24,172 nt of DNA from NCBI GenBank assembly GCA_003427395.1, contig BFEA01000256.1, positions 1,553,648-1,577,819 of the forward strand, given 5' to 3'. How positions within the stretch are numbered: position 1 is the stretch's first letter; each line of letters starts with the position of its first letter. Source of the DNA: Chara braunii (Eukaryota > Streptophyta > Charophyceae > Charales > Characeae). The notes under the pieces were generated by a model. The model searched no databases and was not told the origin of the DNA. It saw only the letters and a program-made list of their open reading frames with translations. Shown here in pieces: positions 1-9,131 of this stretch. The translations under genes were made by a program, and so were the position numbers.

Positions 1-844
1 GCCCAACAAGGTGATGAAGATGGTGTCTTCCATAGCCAGGTAAGTGCCTCGCCACTCTCTCCCTCAACCTCCTTCTTCCTCCTCCTCACACTGGGCTGCT
101 TGCCATAGCCAGGTTGAGCGCCCAGCTACCTTCACCTCCACCCAGCGCTGTAGCAGACCAGCGCTAACGCTCCAGCAGCATGTCGCCAATCCTTGCATAC
201 TGCAAATGAGGAAGAGCTTTTCGCTCTTCCTGAAGATATAGCGGCCTACCGGCCTCCTGGGCGGTGACTTCCTAGGCCAAACGGCCTCCCAGCAACCGGT
301 ACCTCCTCCCTTTCGGAGGGAAACATCATTGCAGGCTCTGTTATTGTCCGGACAGGCCCTAGACCCGGGCTACTTGGACTGGTACCGGCCTACCTCTAGC
401 CTACCNCTACTGGGCCTCTGAAAATGCCAACTTTTTGTCTTCTTCTGCTCGGCCTCCAGTACCCGACACTCATACCACTACTCGAGTGGTACCGGCCTAC
501 CTGCTCTAAGTGNNGCGGCCTACCCCANCGCTACTTGAGTGTTTACCCCCNTGCAACCCTCACAATCACGGCCACAGGTAAGTACCGGCCCGGCGGGCCT
601 TGCAACCAACAAGTGCCCTTGNGGGTCACACACACACACACNCCCAACCGGCAAGCACTNAGACAGGCATGCAAACCAGCAGGCACGCACACACACAACC
701 GGCAAGCACCTCAGACAGGCATGCAACCCAGCAGGCACGCACACACACAGACTTGGGACCACAGGAGAATGCGGGAATCACAGCAAGGCATTCATTCCAG
801 TGACAAATCCCAGAAATCAGCAATGTTCTTGGCGGGTCATTACA
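1..844 (-). repeat. 3' LTR (partial, runs off window start)
   Basis: It aligns end to end with 15381-16235 of the other LTR. In element sense it starts TGTAATGACCCGCC at 844. I count about ten substitutions and two indels: a 2-nt difference near 77 and a 13-nt stretch at about 16209-16221 that is absent here. That is about 1.2% substitution, excluding eight N positions at 406-660. Open frames inside it are LTR sequence and not genes. Confidence 0.93.
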
Positions 845-857
845 TTACTCCCCTCTC
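845..857 (-). other. Polypurine tract (plus-strand primer site)
   Basis: On the minus strand this reads GAGAGGGGAGTAA, immediately followed by the LTR start TGTAATG. A purine-rich run directly upstream of the 3' LTR is the standard primer for second-strand synthesis and confirms which LTR is the 3' one. Confidence 0.85.
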
Positions 858-885
858 GAGAGCGAGGTCCCTTTGAGCGAGTAAC

Positions 886-1104
886 TCAGTCAGAGTCGGC
901 ACAGAATGCGTCGTAGGAGTACATCAGAAAGAGAGACTTAGTCAATCCATGAGGAGTCATTGTTGCAACGAACTTAGCAGTCTGTCCTTCTGCGATCTGT
1001 CTTTCGTAAGCGTTCACAACACGGGGAGCATTCTTTAACAGCTCTTTCCGGTCGATCCAGAAAAATTCAGTCAACAAGTGATAGAGGAAGTGAACCTTGT
1101 AATG
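886..1104 (-). pseudogene. pol: pol 3' end: chromodomain-like tail of integrase
   Basis: This continues the integrase C-terminal frame after an in-frame TGA at 1105-1107, and ends at its own stop at 886. The segment shows YKVHFL, then WIDRKELLKNAPRVVNAYE. That matches the spacing of a chromodomain (YLVKWKG, then W-E, then L, then V-x-x-Y/F), although the aromatic cage is degenerate. In chromoviruses this module follows the GPY/F module and guides integration to particular chromatin. Calling it a chromodomain is inference from spacing; that it is the end of pol is well supported by frame continuity and by its place just before the polypurine tract. Confidence 0.6.
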
Positions 1105-1842
1105 TCAGTTCCTCCCTCTGCCCTCGTGAGATACGATTCTCTCTATCTCATGGCCGCCGTCGATAGGGCGAGGTATCATAGGATCTCGGAAGGGAAAAGT
1201 CTCATCATCAATGTGCGGAAACAGTTTGGACGCATGGAAAACTGGATATGTGCGTAGATGAGGAGGCACGCCAATTACAAATGAAGGGCCAAGATCATCC
1301 CCAATCACCTTCAGAATCTGCCAAGGGCCATAGTACAAAGGAAAGAGCCTTCGTGATATGCCCTCTTCGTCAGAGAACTCAGACATTTTGACCCAAACAT
1401 AATACCCTACTTTCAATTTCTCTTCTTTGCGCATCTTGTTAGCATGTTTGATCATGGCATGCTGGCACTTGTTCATGACTGCGATCACAGTTTTGAGCAA
1501 GCGTGCGTACTTGGCATTGTAGCCAGGCATGCCGGGCATCAGACCAGGTGACCATTCGGGGAACAGATAGGAGAGGGGATTGCGCATGGGCCATCCATAT
1601 TGCAGCTGGTTTGGTGACACGCCAGTTGCAGAATGAATGGAATTGTTATACAGTCCCTTTACCTTGTGCAGCTCCTTGTCCCACGTGTTCTGATCTGGAA
1701 CAATCAATGCGCGGAGTAGTTGGATGACAGTCTGGTTGATCTCCTTAGCCAATCCATTGGCTTCAGGGTGTCGACCAGAAGTCTTGTTCAATTTAATGTC
1801 ATAGATCTGCGACGTGAAGTCCTTCCAATCTTTGCTGATGAA
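1105..1842 (-). pseudogene. pol: Integrase: end of catalytic core plus GPY/F module
   Basis: The open frame has the last part of the rve core, with SGRHPEANGLAKEINQ carrying the third catalytic residue (the E after NGLAK), and then helices typical of the core end. A C-terminal module follows with KVGYYVWVK and YYGPWQI (the GPY/F signature), ending at VFHASKLFPH, the usual VFHVSxL position. The frame enters at about 1842 with RFISKDW, the stretch that normally follows the second catalytic aspartate, but that aspartate itself is missing: the join to the upstream piece (about 1836-1845) is an out-of-frame deletion. It ends at an in-frame TGA at 1105 before the chromodomain-like tail. The protein would insert element DNA into the genome; this copy cannot. 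Confidence 0.88.
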
Positions 1843-2210
1843 TCTGGTGTGAAGTCGATGGAGATTGATTCACCGGGTCCATTAGGAATGGGGAGTGGTC
1901 TCAGCAGGCCATAAGGCTTATGCCTGTGGACTTTGGTTCTCTGACATGCCTGACATTCAACAATAAATTTTTGAGCAGATCCTTTCATCCCTGGCCAGTC
2001 TAACTGCTGCAGAAGACTTCCACTCCGACCATGTGCCAGGTCGAAGAAATGAGTTCGGAGAGGCGCATGGTTGGGTACACACAAGCGGTCAAACTTCCCA
2101 TACCGGCGAAATACAAGACCCTCGCATTCATGGCGGTGTGTTCGATCCTTGGCGGTGTGTTCGATCAGATCCTCCTTCAGTTTCTTTCGCGAGGTCATAC
2201 GAACCCACAA
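1788..2210 (-). pseudogene. pol: Integrase: N-terminal zinc-binding region and start of core
   Basis: The frame contains RYGKFDRLCVPNHAPLR, DLAHGR, WPGM and CQACQRTK, the order of an integrase N-terminal HHCC domain, followed by LLRPLPIP and SISIDF with the first catalytic aspartate. The stretch between DLAH and WPGM is shorter than usual and the second zinc-binding histidine is not evident, which suggests a small internal loss. Reading upstream of about 2166 is an artefact: the frame differs from the reverse transcriptase frame because of a 19-bp tandem duplication at 2131-2166. Downstream of SIDF the frame runs out of phase for about 20 residues to a stop at 1788, the result of the core deletion. 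Confidence 0.85.
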
Positions 2211-3633
2211 GGCAAGTCAAGAATTCAGGATGGCGCGACACTGCATCAGCAACCCGGTTATAACAACCTTTTTTGTGTTTCAATTCAAATTTGTAGACAT
2301 CAATGTCATGCAACCAACGGGTCAATGTAGGAGAGAGTTCAGATTGTGTCTGAATCCACTGCAAGGTTTGATGATCAGAGTAGACCTTGAAGTGGCGACC
2401 CAAGAGGTAGTGTTTCCAATGTGCGTGAGCTTCGCGCAGGGCGTAGAGCTCACGCATATACGTGGAAGTAGCTACCTTGTGGCTAAGCATGCGTTTGCTG
2501 TAATACTCGAGCGGACGCAGACCATCACCATCATCTTGTTGCAGCACTGCACCAATCCCGAACTGGCTCGCATTCGTAGTGACTACGAACGTGAGGTTGG
2601 GATCTGCAATGTGAAGCACAGGATGACTGGCTAATGCCTCTTTCAAGGCTTGGAACGCAGTCTCACACTTCTCACACCATGCATAGGCAACATTCTTGCT
2701 GGTTAGTCTTGAGAGAGGGTGAGCAATGACAGAGAATTTTGGCACAAACTTCCGATAATACGAGGCCAGGCCAAGAAAAGAACGCAGTTCGCGTACATTC
2801 GCGGGTTGAGGCCACTTTCGGATGACCTCAACCTTGGTTGCCTCCGGCTCAAGGCCGTTTGCAGACAACCGATGCCCAAGATAGATGACGCTGTCCCTCC
2901 CAAACTCAAATTTCTCCAAGTTTAGGTGCAGCTGCGCCTCTTTGAGGACCTGCAAAACTTCCTCAAGGTGCTTGATGTGCTCTTCCATGGTCTTGCTGAA
3001 GATCAGGATATCGTCAAGGTACACAACCACAAACTTGTTGAGTTGATGGCGAAGTACCTTGTCCATGAGGCATTGGAATGTGGCCGGTGCATTCGTAAGA
3101 CCGAAGGGCATAACGATGAACCCGTACATCCCGTCGCGTGTCTTGAATGCTGTCTTGTGCTGGTCACTCGGATCAACTTCAATCTGGTGGTAGCCAGATT
3201 TGAGGTCGATCTTGGAGAAGACCTTGCACCCACCTGCCGCATCTAGCAGATCATCTATGCGAGGCAAAGGGTAAGCATTCTTCCTTGTGATCCGATTAAG
3301 GCCACGATAGTCAATACACATCCGGAGTTTACCTCCTTTCTTTGGCACAAATAGGACAGGTGCGTCGAACTCAGACTCACTGGGCCTAATCCATCCACGG
3401 TCAATCATATCATCAATCTGTCGTCTCAACTCCTCCAACTCGCCTTGTCTCATACGGTAGACGCAGCCCTTTGGAGGAACACTCCCCTCTATTATCTCGA
3501 TTTTGTGTTTGACCGGACGCTCGGGAACTCCACGAGGTTCGGCCAAGACTTCAGGGAATCGATCTAATAGTTGGCGAATGTTTGTTGGGACTTCCGGTGG
3601 AGGATCATCCTCATCAGGAGAAAGAAAATCAGT
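2128..3633 (-). pseudogene. pol: Reverse transcriptase and RNase H (pol)
   Basis: A 501-codon open frame follows the protease frame after one TGA (3634-3636). No ATG is needed because it is part of a polyprotein. RT motifs in order: GWIRPSESEFDAPVLFVPKK, RMCIDYRGLN, FSKIDLKSGYHQ (catalytic Asp), MPFGLTNAPATFQ, YLDDILIFS (catalytic Asp pair) and FLGLASYYRKF. All RT catalytic residues are present. The RNase H domain keeps RELYAL (Glu) and YSDHQTL (Asp), but its first catalytic residue is Asn in VTTNASQFGIGAVL where the family has DAS; the codon is AAT, one transition from GAT. The frame is broken near 2150 by a 19-bp duplication and stops at 2128. It would copy element RNA to DNA and degrade the RNA strand. 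Confidence 0.95.
2131..2168. repeat. 19-bp tandem duplication that frameshifts pol
   Basis: The 17-mer TGGCGGTGTGTTCGATC occurs at 2131-2147 and again at 2150-2166, a period of 19. The same short peptide DRTHR is read once in the reverse transcriptase frame from one copy and once in the integrase frame from the other. The duplication is therefore what separates the two frames (19 is not a multiple of 3). Confidence 0.9.
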
Positions 3634-4431
3634 TCAAGAATTTACAGCAATTACAACCGGATTTGAAGTATTTGGATCAGAAGTAGAGGGATTATTCACA
3701 GTAGAAGTAGATGGATTAGAAGTAGAGGTGGTAGAAGTAGAGTTACTTACCGAGGTATAAAATGCAGCAAAAGTAGAAGGCACATGGATAGGCTTTACAA
3801 AGGCTACATGTACATGCTCAATCTCCTTGCGCCTGCGCACTGATTTGCAGAATTTGGTTGCACTTAAAAGAGTCACAGGGGACTCGCGCGTCTCATCCAA
3901 TAGGACGGTACGCTCGTTCCCCTTGGCATCATGCACCACGAACTGGTTGTCCACCCACGTGGTCCTTGGGCAATGAGCCTTTAACCAGCCCAAGCCAATG
4001 ACCGCGTCGAACGGACACTTGTCCATGACATAGAAGTTGAGCTCATGTGTGACAATGCGGTCCTTGTCAAAGGTGACGCGCACACCTTTGACAGCATGCG
4101 TGGATGTGACAACCTCTTGGTTGCCAACCTGGGTCTGACAAGGGTTCTGCAGTTCCACTTGCTTCATTCCCAGGCCCACCTTACGAATCCCATTAGGAGA
4201 AAAGAAATTAGTGGTTGAACCACTATCAATCAACACGCGGATGTAATGACGGTTAATGAGCAGTTTAAAGAAGGTTAGCTCCACACTCCCTTGAACACGG
4301 CGTTGCTGCTTGAGCTGCAGCCAGTGTTCCATGTGAGCGTTGTCAGGCGTATCGGTCCGGCACCGCAAGTGGCAGCGCGGGACCCTGTCGGCCGCGTCAC
4401 GCAGGAGTTGGACCAATCTCGTCACGAACAT
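3634..4431 (-). CDS. pro: Aspartic protease region (pro)
   Basis: A 265-codon frame starts at an ATG at 4431. It contains VLIDSGSTTNFFS, the D-S/T-G active-site motif of retroviral-type aspartic proteases, and later DAVIGLGWL, the hydrophobic-hydrophobic-G flap-end motif. A Ser/Thr/Asn-rich linker leads to a TGA at 3634. Protease and reverse transcriptase share one frame, so that TGA is either a nonsense mutation or a readthrough stop; I favour mutation because the copy has other damage. The ATG overlaps the presumed end of gag in another frame (gag TGA at 4422-4424), which only becomes visible once the 7-kb insert is ignored. The enzyme would cleave the Gag-Pol polyprotein. Confidence 0.85.
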   Translation of the reverse strand: MFVTRLVQLLRDAADRVPRCHLRCRTDTPDNAHMEHWLQLKQQRRVQGSVELTFFKLLINRHYIRVLIDSGSTTNFFSPNGIRKVGLGMKQVELQNPCQTQVGNQEVVTSTHAVKGVRVTFDKDRIVTHELNFYVMDKCPFDAVIGLGWLKAHCPRTTWVDNQFVVHDAKGNERTVLLDETRESPVTLLSATKFCKSVRRRKEIEHVHVAFVKPIHVPSTFAAFYTSVSNSTSTTSTSNPSTSTVNNPSTSDPNTSNPVVIAVNS

Positions 4432-4441
4432 GCAAATGGAG

Positions 4442-4450
4442 CTTCCTTAG
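4442..4450. repeat. Left 9-bp putative target-site duplication
   Basis: CTTCCTTAG here is identical to 11613-11621, and flanking bases differ on both sides. Left of it is protease/gag-end sequence; right of it begins non-coding hairpin-rich DNA. A length of 9 bp would suit Mutator-like elements, but I see no terminal inverted repeat. Confidence 0.55.
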
Positions 4451-4478
4451 GCCGCTCCGGCCGAGTGCGCCAGCCATA

Positions 4479-4519
4479 CCTCTCGCAAGCCCCTATGACA
4501 AGATAGGGCCTACGCGAGG
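4479..4519. repeat. Nested stem-loop at left end of insert
   Basis: The outer arms are CCTC.TCGC and GCGAGG. The inner perfect 6-bp stem CCCTAT/ATAGGG (4491-4496 and 4503-4508) encloses GACAAG. It lies within 70 bp of the insert edge. Confidence 0.6.
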
Positions 4520-4540
4520 CACATCTTACCTCCACCTTAC

Positions 4541-4557
4541 GGGAGCTGTCAGCTCCC
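4541..4557. repeat. Perfect hairpin, 7-bp stem
   Basis: GGGAGCT-GTC-AGCTCCC. A further 6-bp hairpin, CTTGGG/CCCAAG, lies at 4714-4735. Confidence 0.7.
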
Positions 4558-4933
4558 TTCGGTGGGCGTATCTCTGCCGAGCTACTAGTCCACAGCACGA
4601 AAGCTACTCGGTTGCAATCGCAGAGGTGGACCAGCCGAGGGCGTTTCTCGTTCGCTGTAGCATAGGGGGTACGCGCGGTAATACGCCTATCGGACCCGCA
4701 CGCGAACCGACATCTTGGGGGGCTGAAGTCCCAAGTGCGGTTAGTCGTCGGTCGACTAGGACGCATCCCACACACCACGCGCACACCACTTTACGAACAA
4801 AAAAATAAAACACACACACATACCCATACAACACGGCACAACACAAACAACGCGACAACACTCCTAGCCCCTCGGTAGCCAACCCATAATTTTTCGATGC
4901 GGAAGTCAAATAGGCGTCGCGCACGAGACTCGG

Positions 4934-4939
4934 TATAAA
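4934..4939 (+). promoter_or_regulatory. Candidate TATA box of the insert (plus strand)
   Basis: TATAAA in CGGTATAAAACCGCG, itself inside a small CGGT/ACCG fold. It is upstream of the stem-loop array and on the strand that the array's G.T pairs suggest is transcribed. The motif is short, so this is weak on its own. Confidence 0.25.
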
Positions 4940-5009
4940 ACCGCGCGGACGCAGGGCTAACTTATGTCGACTCGCAATGCAAGCGTACGCAAGCGGTCGC
5001 GGTGATGGC

Positions 5010-5023
5010 GTACTATATAGTAC
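5010..5023. repeat. Perfect 14-bp palindrome
   Basis: GTACTATATAGTAC, fully self-complementary. Confidence 0.75.
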
Positions 5024-5063
5024 CCATACTCACGCGGTCCTCGTTAATCTCGAGGGTTGCATT

Positions 5064-5079
5064 CGACACTCAAGTGTCG
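5064..5079. repeat. Perfect hairpin, 7-bp stem
   Basis: CGACACT-CA-AGTGTCG. Confidence 0.75.
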
Positions 5080-5783
5080 GCTGATACGCGCCTTGAGGGT
5101 TAATCTCTCGACGCTGGACAACCGCCATGCTCGGTTGAAGACCACACACCCTCTTTTGCACTCTGTGCACAGTGGGTGGTACACAGGTCCATACCTCTGG
5201 TGGCAGTCGCTTCTTACTGCCCTGGAGATGAGTTCCACTCCGGGCCTGGGCGAAAGTCAAGGGGTTGGACTTTGACGGCTGCCACGGACTACAACATCCA
5301 ACCATACAAACTCTAAAAAGCAAGGGTAAAAAAGGAACCTCCCTTCCCTCTCGAGACATAATCCAGTTAACCCTTATTCACACTCACAGTAGGCCTCTCA
5401 GGGCACTTATAAATACGAAAGGGTTGATTATATAGGACGATCACTTCTCATAGTCACAGTAAGGCTCCTCTCAGCCATATATGTATGTAATCGCAGGTAA
5501 TCACATCCAAAGTCCGAATCACAAACGCACCTGCAATCACATCAAAGATTCAATCAAAAGTCCACGCACTACGCGGGGTCAACTTCAACCATTCCCTGTG
5601 CTCATACCCCTCGCTTTAGCCATACAAACCTCACTTTTGTGCAACTCCCCAAAATAAATGCTCAGTACTTTTCTTAAATGGCCATTCAATAAAGTCTGGG
5701 TAAAAACACAATGAAACAATCCAAACCACAGGGCTAAAGCCTGGATTGGAGTTGAATCGTAAACCAACGAATCGGCAACTGAC

Positions 5784-5802
5784 CTGTTATCAGTGATAAC
5801 AG
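5784..5802. repeat. Perfect inverted repeat, 9-bp arms
   Basis: CTGTTATCA-G-TGATAACAG; a second hairpin, GATCC-TTGTA-GGATC, starts 5 bp later. Confidence 0.8.
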
Positions 5803-5952
5803 AAGATGATCCTTGTAGGATCAAGCTGAAACTAGCCTAGATCCTGAATCAATCGACCCAGAAGACCAGTAACACAAGACAGGCCAATCCCCAAGCTATA
5901 ATCATAAGTGTATGGAGAACACAACCCCATAACACATTCTCACTCAAACCAC

Positions 5953-5966
5953 CCTAGTTAACTAGG
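5953..5966. repeat. Perfect 14-bp palindrome
   Basis: CCTAGTTAACTAGG, fully self-complementary. Confidence 0.8.
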
Positions 5967-6069
5967 CCTGCATCTACCTTTAAGCAGTGCCCAAGCAAAG
6001 GTAGCCCCTGGCATAATCTCCCCTATACAGAGTGGATCGCCAGAATCGCCACCTGTCAAAATATAATCT

Positions 6070-6470
6070 ATCTCCTTTAAACTAAGAAAATTTCGGTAGC
6101 GCTTCCCGTAGGAAAACAGAATTTATATCAGCTCGAATATAAAACTAGAAATAGTCTTTGATTTTTCAAACTCCAATTTTGTCTAACTCCCTTATTTAGC
6201 AAAAATTTGGGCGGCATTCCCTTTAGAAAAGGAGACTTTCCAGATTTTTACTAAGTCATATATGACTTTTAGACCCGCTGAACTTTGAAAAGTTAAAATT
6301 TCACTAACTCCTTGGATTTGCAGAAATTTCGGCAGCGCTTCCCGTAAAGAAGTAGCTTACCAAAATTTATACAAAGCCAAGTATAATAAAAAACCCTAAA
6401 AAATGCGAGAATTGATCTAAGTAAAATAAACTTAACTTAGAAAATGCAGAAATTGAAACTAACTCCTATC
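6070..6470. repeat. Three tandem units of about 118 bp with a TTCGGCAGCGCTTCCC motif
   Basis: AAATTT followed by a CGGYAGCGCTTCCCGTA-like block starts at 6088, 6203 and 6324, giving periods of 115 and 121. Each is preceded by a ctaactccYtt-like block, and a fourth such block begins at about 6457. The middle copy is the most diverged (GGGCGGCATTCCCTTTA). A 16-bp perfect palindrome, AAGTCATATATGACTT, lies at 6253-6268 inside the second unit. From memory, TTCGGCAG...TTCCC blocks occur in plant Ty3/gypsy LTRs; I could not verify this. Confidence 0.65.
6253..6268. repeat. Perfect 16-bp palindrome
   Basis: AAGTCATATATGACTT, fully self-complementary, inside the tandem block. Confidence 0.8.
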
Positions 6471-6666
6471 GCTCTAGCACGAAGCAAGCCTCTAAAGCAA
6501 CTACCTGTCAACCTGACATTCAAACCAAGTAGTAGCCTCACTTAGTCTCATGCACGCCAGACCACAAAGGTAAGTATTTTCACCATCCCCAAGCCAACTT
6601 GGCAGACAATAGTTCGTAATCTCTCGATGCCTTATTCCCTTATACCCAGCTTACATAGGGCATAAA

Positions 6667-7423
6667 GTCAAGCCGTCCAATCTTATGGAACCTGCTTGAC
6701 CCAGCCATTGAGTTTACACGAAGAGGTTGCACAACTACTTCTCTCTTCCTTTTGGGCATATGACTAAGCCGTTCATCTTAGAATTAGGCTCAGCCGCCCC
6801 GAACTGTTTAATATCTAAATTATATATACCTCTCTGAGCTTGGTGTTCAAAAGCTGGGCATAGGACTGAGCCGTTCATCTTAGAACAAGGCCCAACCTGC
6901 CCAGGGTTACCTTCAATTATACTCTTAATTATACTCTCTTCATTCCATGATAAGCTATAGCCATGCCGTCCAATCTTATGGAACCCATGCTTGGCTAGCC
7001 TGTTCATAAATGGAATAATATAAAATATAGCCAAAATTTAACCTTTTGGGTTCCAGCATGTGCGAGGCATCGGGTCAGACCGTCCAATCTTATGGAACAC
7101 ATCTGGTCCTTTGCCAGGTTCGTTTCTCTCTGATCCACTGTGTGCGGCATGAGTCCAAGGTCGTCCAATCTTATGGACATGCCTTGCCCTCAGCGAGAAT
7201 TAGTCCCTCAGAATGAAACAGGAAGGGGCTGAGCCGTCCAATCTTATGGACTTGCTCAGACCTCCTCGACCAAAAACAAAAGAAACAGAACAAAACCAAC
7301 CAAACATGGCAACCAAACCCTCCAATCTTATGGTACAGGTTTGACCCTTGAAAAGTCAGCCATAGTCAAACCCTCACAATTCAGAGCAATCAGACCGTCC
7401 AATCTTATGGAACTGGTCTGACT
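6667..7423 (+). repeat. Array of nine two-tier stem-loops with conserved ATCTTA apical loop
   Basis: The hexamer ATCTTA recurs at 6680, 6775, 6877, 6973, 7087, 7168, 7241, 7325 and 7402, spaced 73-114 bp. In seven units it is closed by an inner stem CCA/TGG to GTCCA/TGGAC. In units 2 and 3 the inner stem is GTTC/GAAT and GTTC/GAAC around the same loop. Outer arms differ between units but pair within each: unit 1 GTCAAGC/GCTTGAC, unit 4 AGCCATGC/GCTTGGCT (7 of 8), unit 7 GCTGAGC/GCTCAG-C with a bulge, unit 8 CAAACC/GGTTTG, unit 9 TCAGACC/GGTCTGA. Several pairs are G.T on the plus strand (units 2, 5, 6), which pair only in plus-strand RNA. Compensating change points to a conserved fold; what it does is unknown. 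Confidence 0.8.
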
Positions 7424-8738
7424 CTCCATGCAATTCAAAAATAAACACAGCGACCCTGTCAGCCTCAGGCAAAACCACCTTTCACCCACCCTTCCCTCAG
7501 ATGCACCCCTTTGTGTTCACAACCTGCGTTCAGGCAATCAACAAACTGAAACTGCGATTGCACACACATTCCTTTATTTAGTCTTAGTTGTGTCCTGTCA
7601 GTCAAACCAAAGTCAAGGTAGGGGTGCATACAGTATACTCAGTCAAACATAGCAAGACGTACAAGTAGGGGTTATACCGGGGTATATGGAGGGGGAAGCA
7701 ATGATTACCTTTCAATTCCCTACCTCCAGAACTCCTCCTGAGTTCCGGCAGAGCTCCCGCAATCGGTGGGGCGAACCTCCCACAGAGGCCTTGGCGCGGA
7801 TTACGGGTTGCAATCCCGCCTGCCGCCTTCCTCTCAAAACCAATAGACTAGACTTAGAATGAGAAAGGCAGAAGGAGGTAGGTTTAAGACTCTCAGATCC
7901 AAGAGGGGTGCACTCAGACTCGCGCGAGAGGGCCTTGTTATCTTGATGCGCCTAAGGGCCTCGCAATGGCAGCCAAAACGCACGAGCTTGGTCAAACCGA
8001 AGTCAAACTGCCGACAGACAACACCCTGACAAGCTCTGAGTCGTGGCGATAACCTTCCTTCAAGTCCGTTCACTCCGCCTACCTCTCACCGATGTTTTCC
8101 TAATGAAATGACAGTCGTGCAGCTCTAATCAGCAATACTCGAACAGCACACACCTCCTGTGTCGTATGCTTGAAATATGAAAACGTACAGCGAATTGTGC
8201 AGCAGGGCGTAGTGGAAGTACAACAAGCCCCACCCAAGTCGCATGTACCAGGAGTACGCGCGGGAAGGACCCAGCGATCACGGTGCCCACCCCAGAGCAC
8301 AATACTAACAGTTTACAAGTAGTAACCGCACGACGGCAGCCGCACAGTCATAGTAGCACAGTATTGAAACAACAGTCAGATGCTAGCCGCAGTGAGCCGC
8401 TGTCCTGCACCGCGGCGTTCAGCCACAACATTCATTACGGCCTACGGCTGTGAAACCCATCAGCGACTTTGACAAACGGGCAGCACTACGAACAACCCCT
8501 TCTTCCCCTTGGTGCTCCCTCATAGTCGCATGTAGTGCAGGGCACTAAAGCCGAACACCCACAACAAACTACATCAAGCGAACTGTAGAAAGGTCAGGCA
8601 TCGTCCGAAGCACCCAAATTCCATCCTCCCCCACTCGAAGCTGTGCATCCAACGAGCGAAACACCCCCGTATAAGCCCTGCAAAGGTTGCTACCTACTGT
8701 TCACACGAATATGAGAATGAGTCTCCTGCTGAAGTACG

Positions 8739-8779
8739 GAGGGATACATTCTAGGCACAACTCCTATATGGTATCCCTC
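8739..8779. repeat. Inverted repeat, perfect 9-bp arms
   Basis: GAGGGATAC at 8739-8747 and GTATCCCTC at 8771-8779, with a 23-nt loop. Confidence 0.7.
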
Positions 8780-9131
8780 GAAAATCCCCCACTAATACCA
8801 TAAACTAACGTTGCAGTCTAACTCGTCCTCCTGAAAGTCATCGGATTTGGCTTTTATTGTGCCAAAACCCGTTAAGAAACAAAACGTATAATTGTTTTTG
8901 CCTTCTTCGCCCTCCCCTTCCGTCATGACTCCACATACGCCTTTCCTCACTTCTCTCTCTTTCTCTATTCATGCGGGTGCCACCCTGCTCGATCGCCCTC
9001 GTATGCGCCAATTAACAAGTGAGTCACCAGTACCACGGTCGGTCCCCTCCTTAGTCACAATCCATCCCCCGCGAGAGCAGCCCCTACCCTCGTAGCGCCC
9101 GGACCCCTGCTCAACCGGCCAAACTAGTCCC

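Larger units (their letters stand above)
5280..6080. other. AT-rich non-coding part of insert
   Basis: No coding frame above chance. It contains related short stretches at about 5384 and 5452 (CTCACAGTAGGCC.. / GTCACAGTAAGGC..). It also contains three clean foldbacks: 5784-5802 (9-bp arms CTGTTATCA/TGATAACAG around one G), 5808-5822 (GATCC/GGATC) and 5953-5966 (14-bp palindrome CCTAGTTAACTAGG). Confidence 0.6.

Noticed and set aside
6667-7423. CRISPR-like array reading of the repeated stem-loops
   Set aside because: Repeats are only partly conserved, spacing is irregular (73-114 bp), the arms vary with the unit, and the context is eukaryotic transposon DNA.
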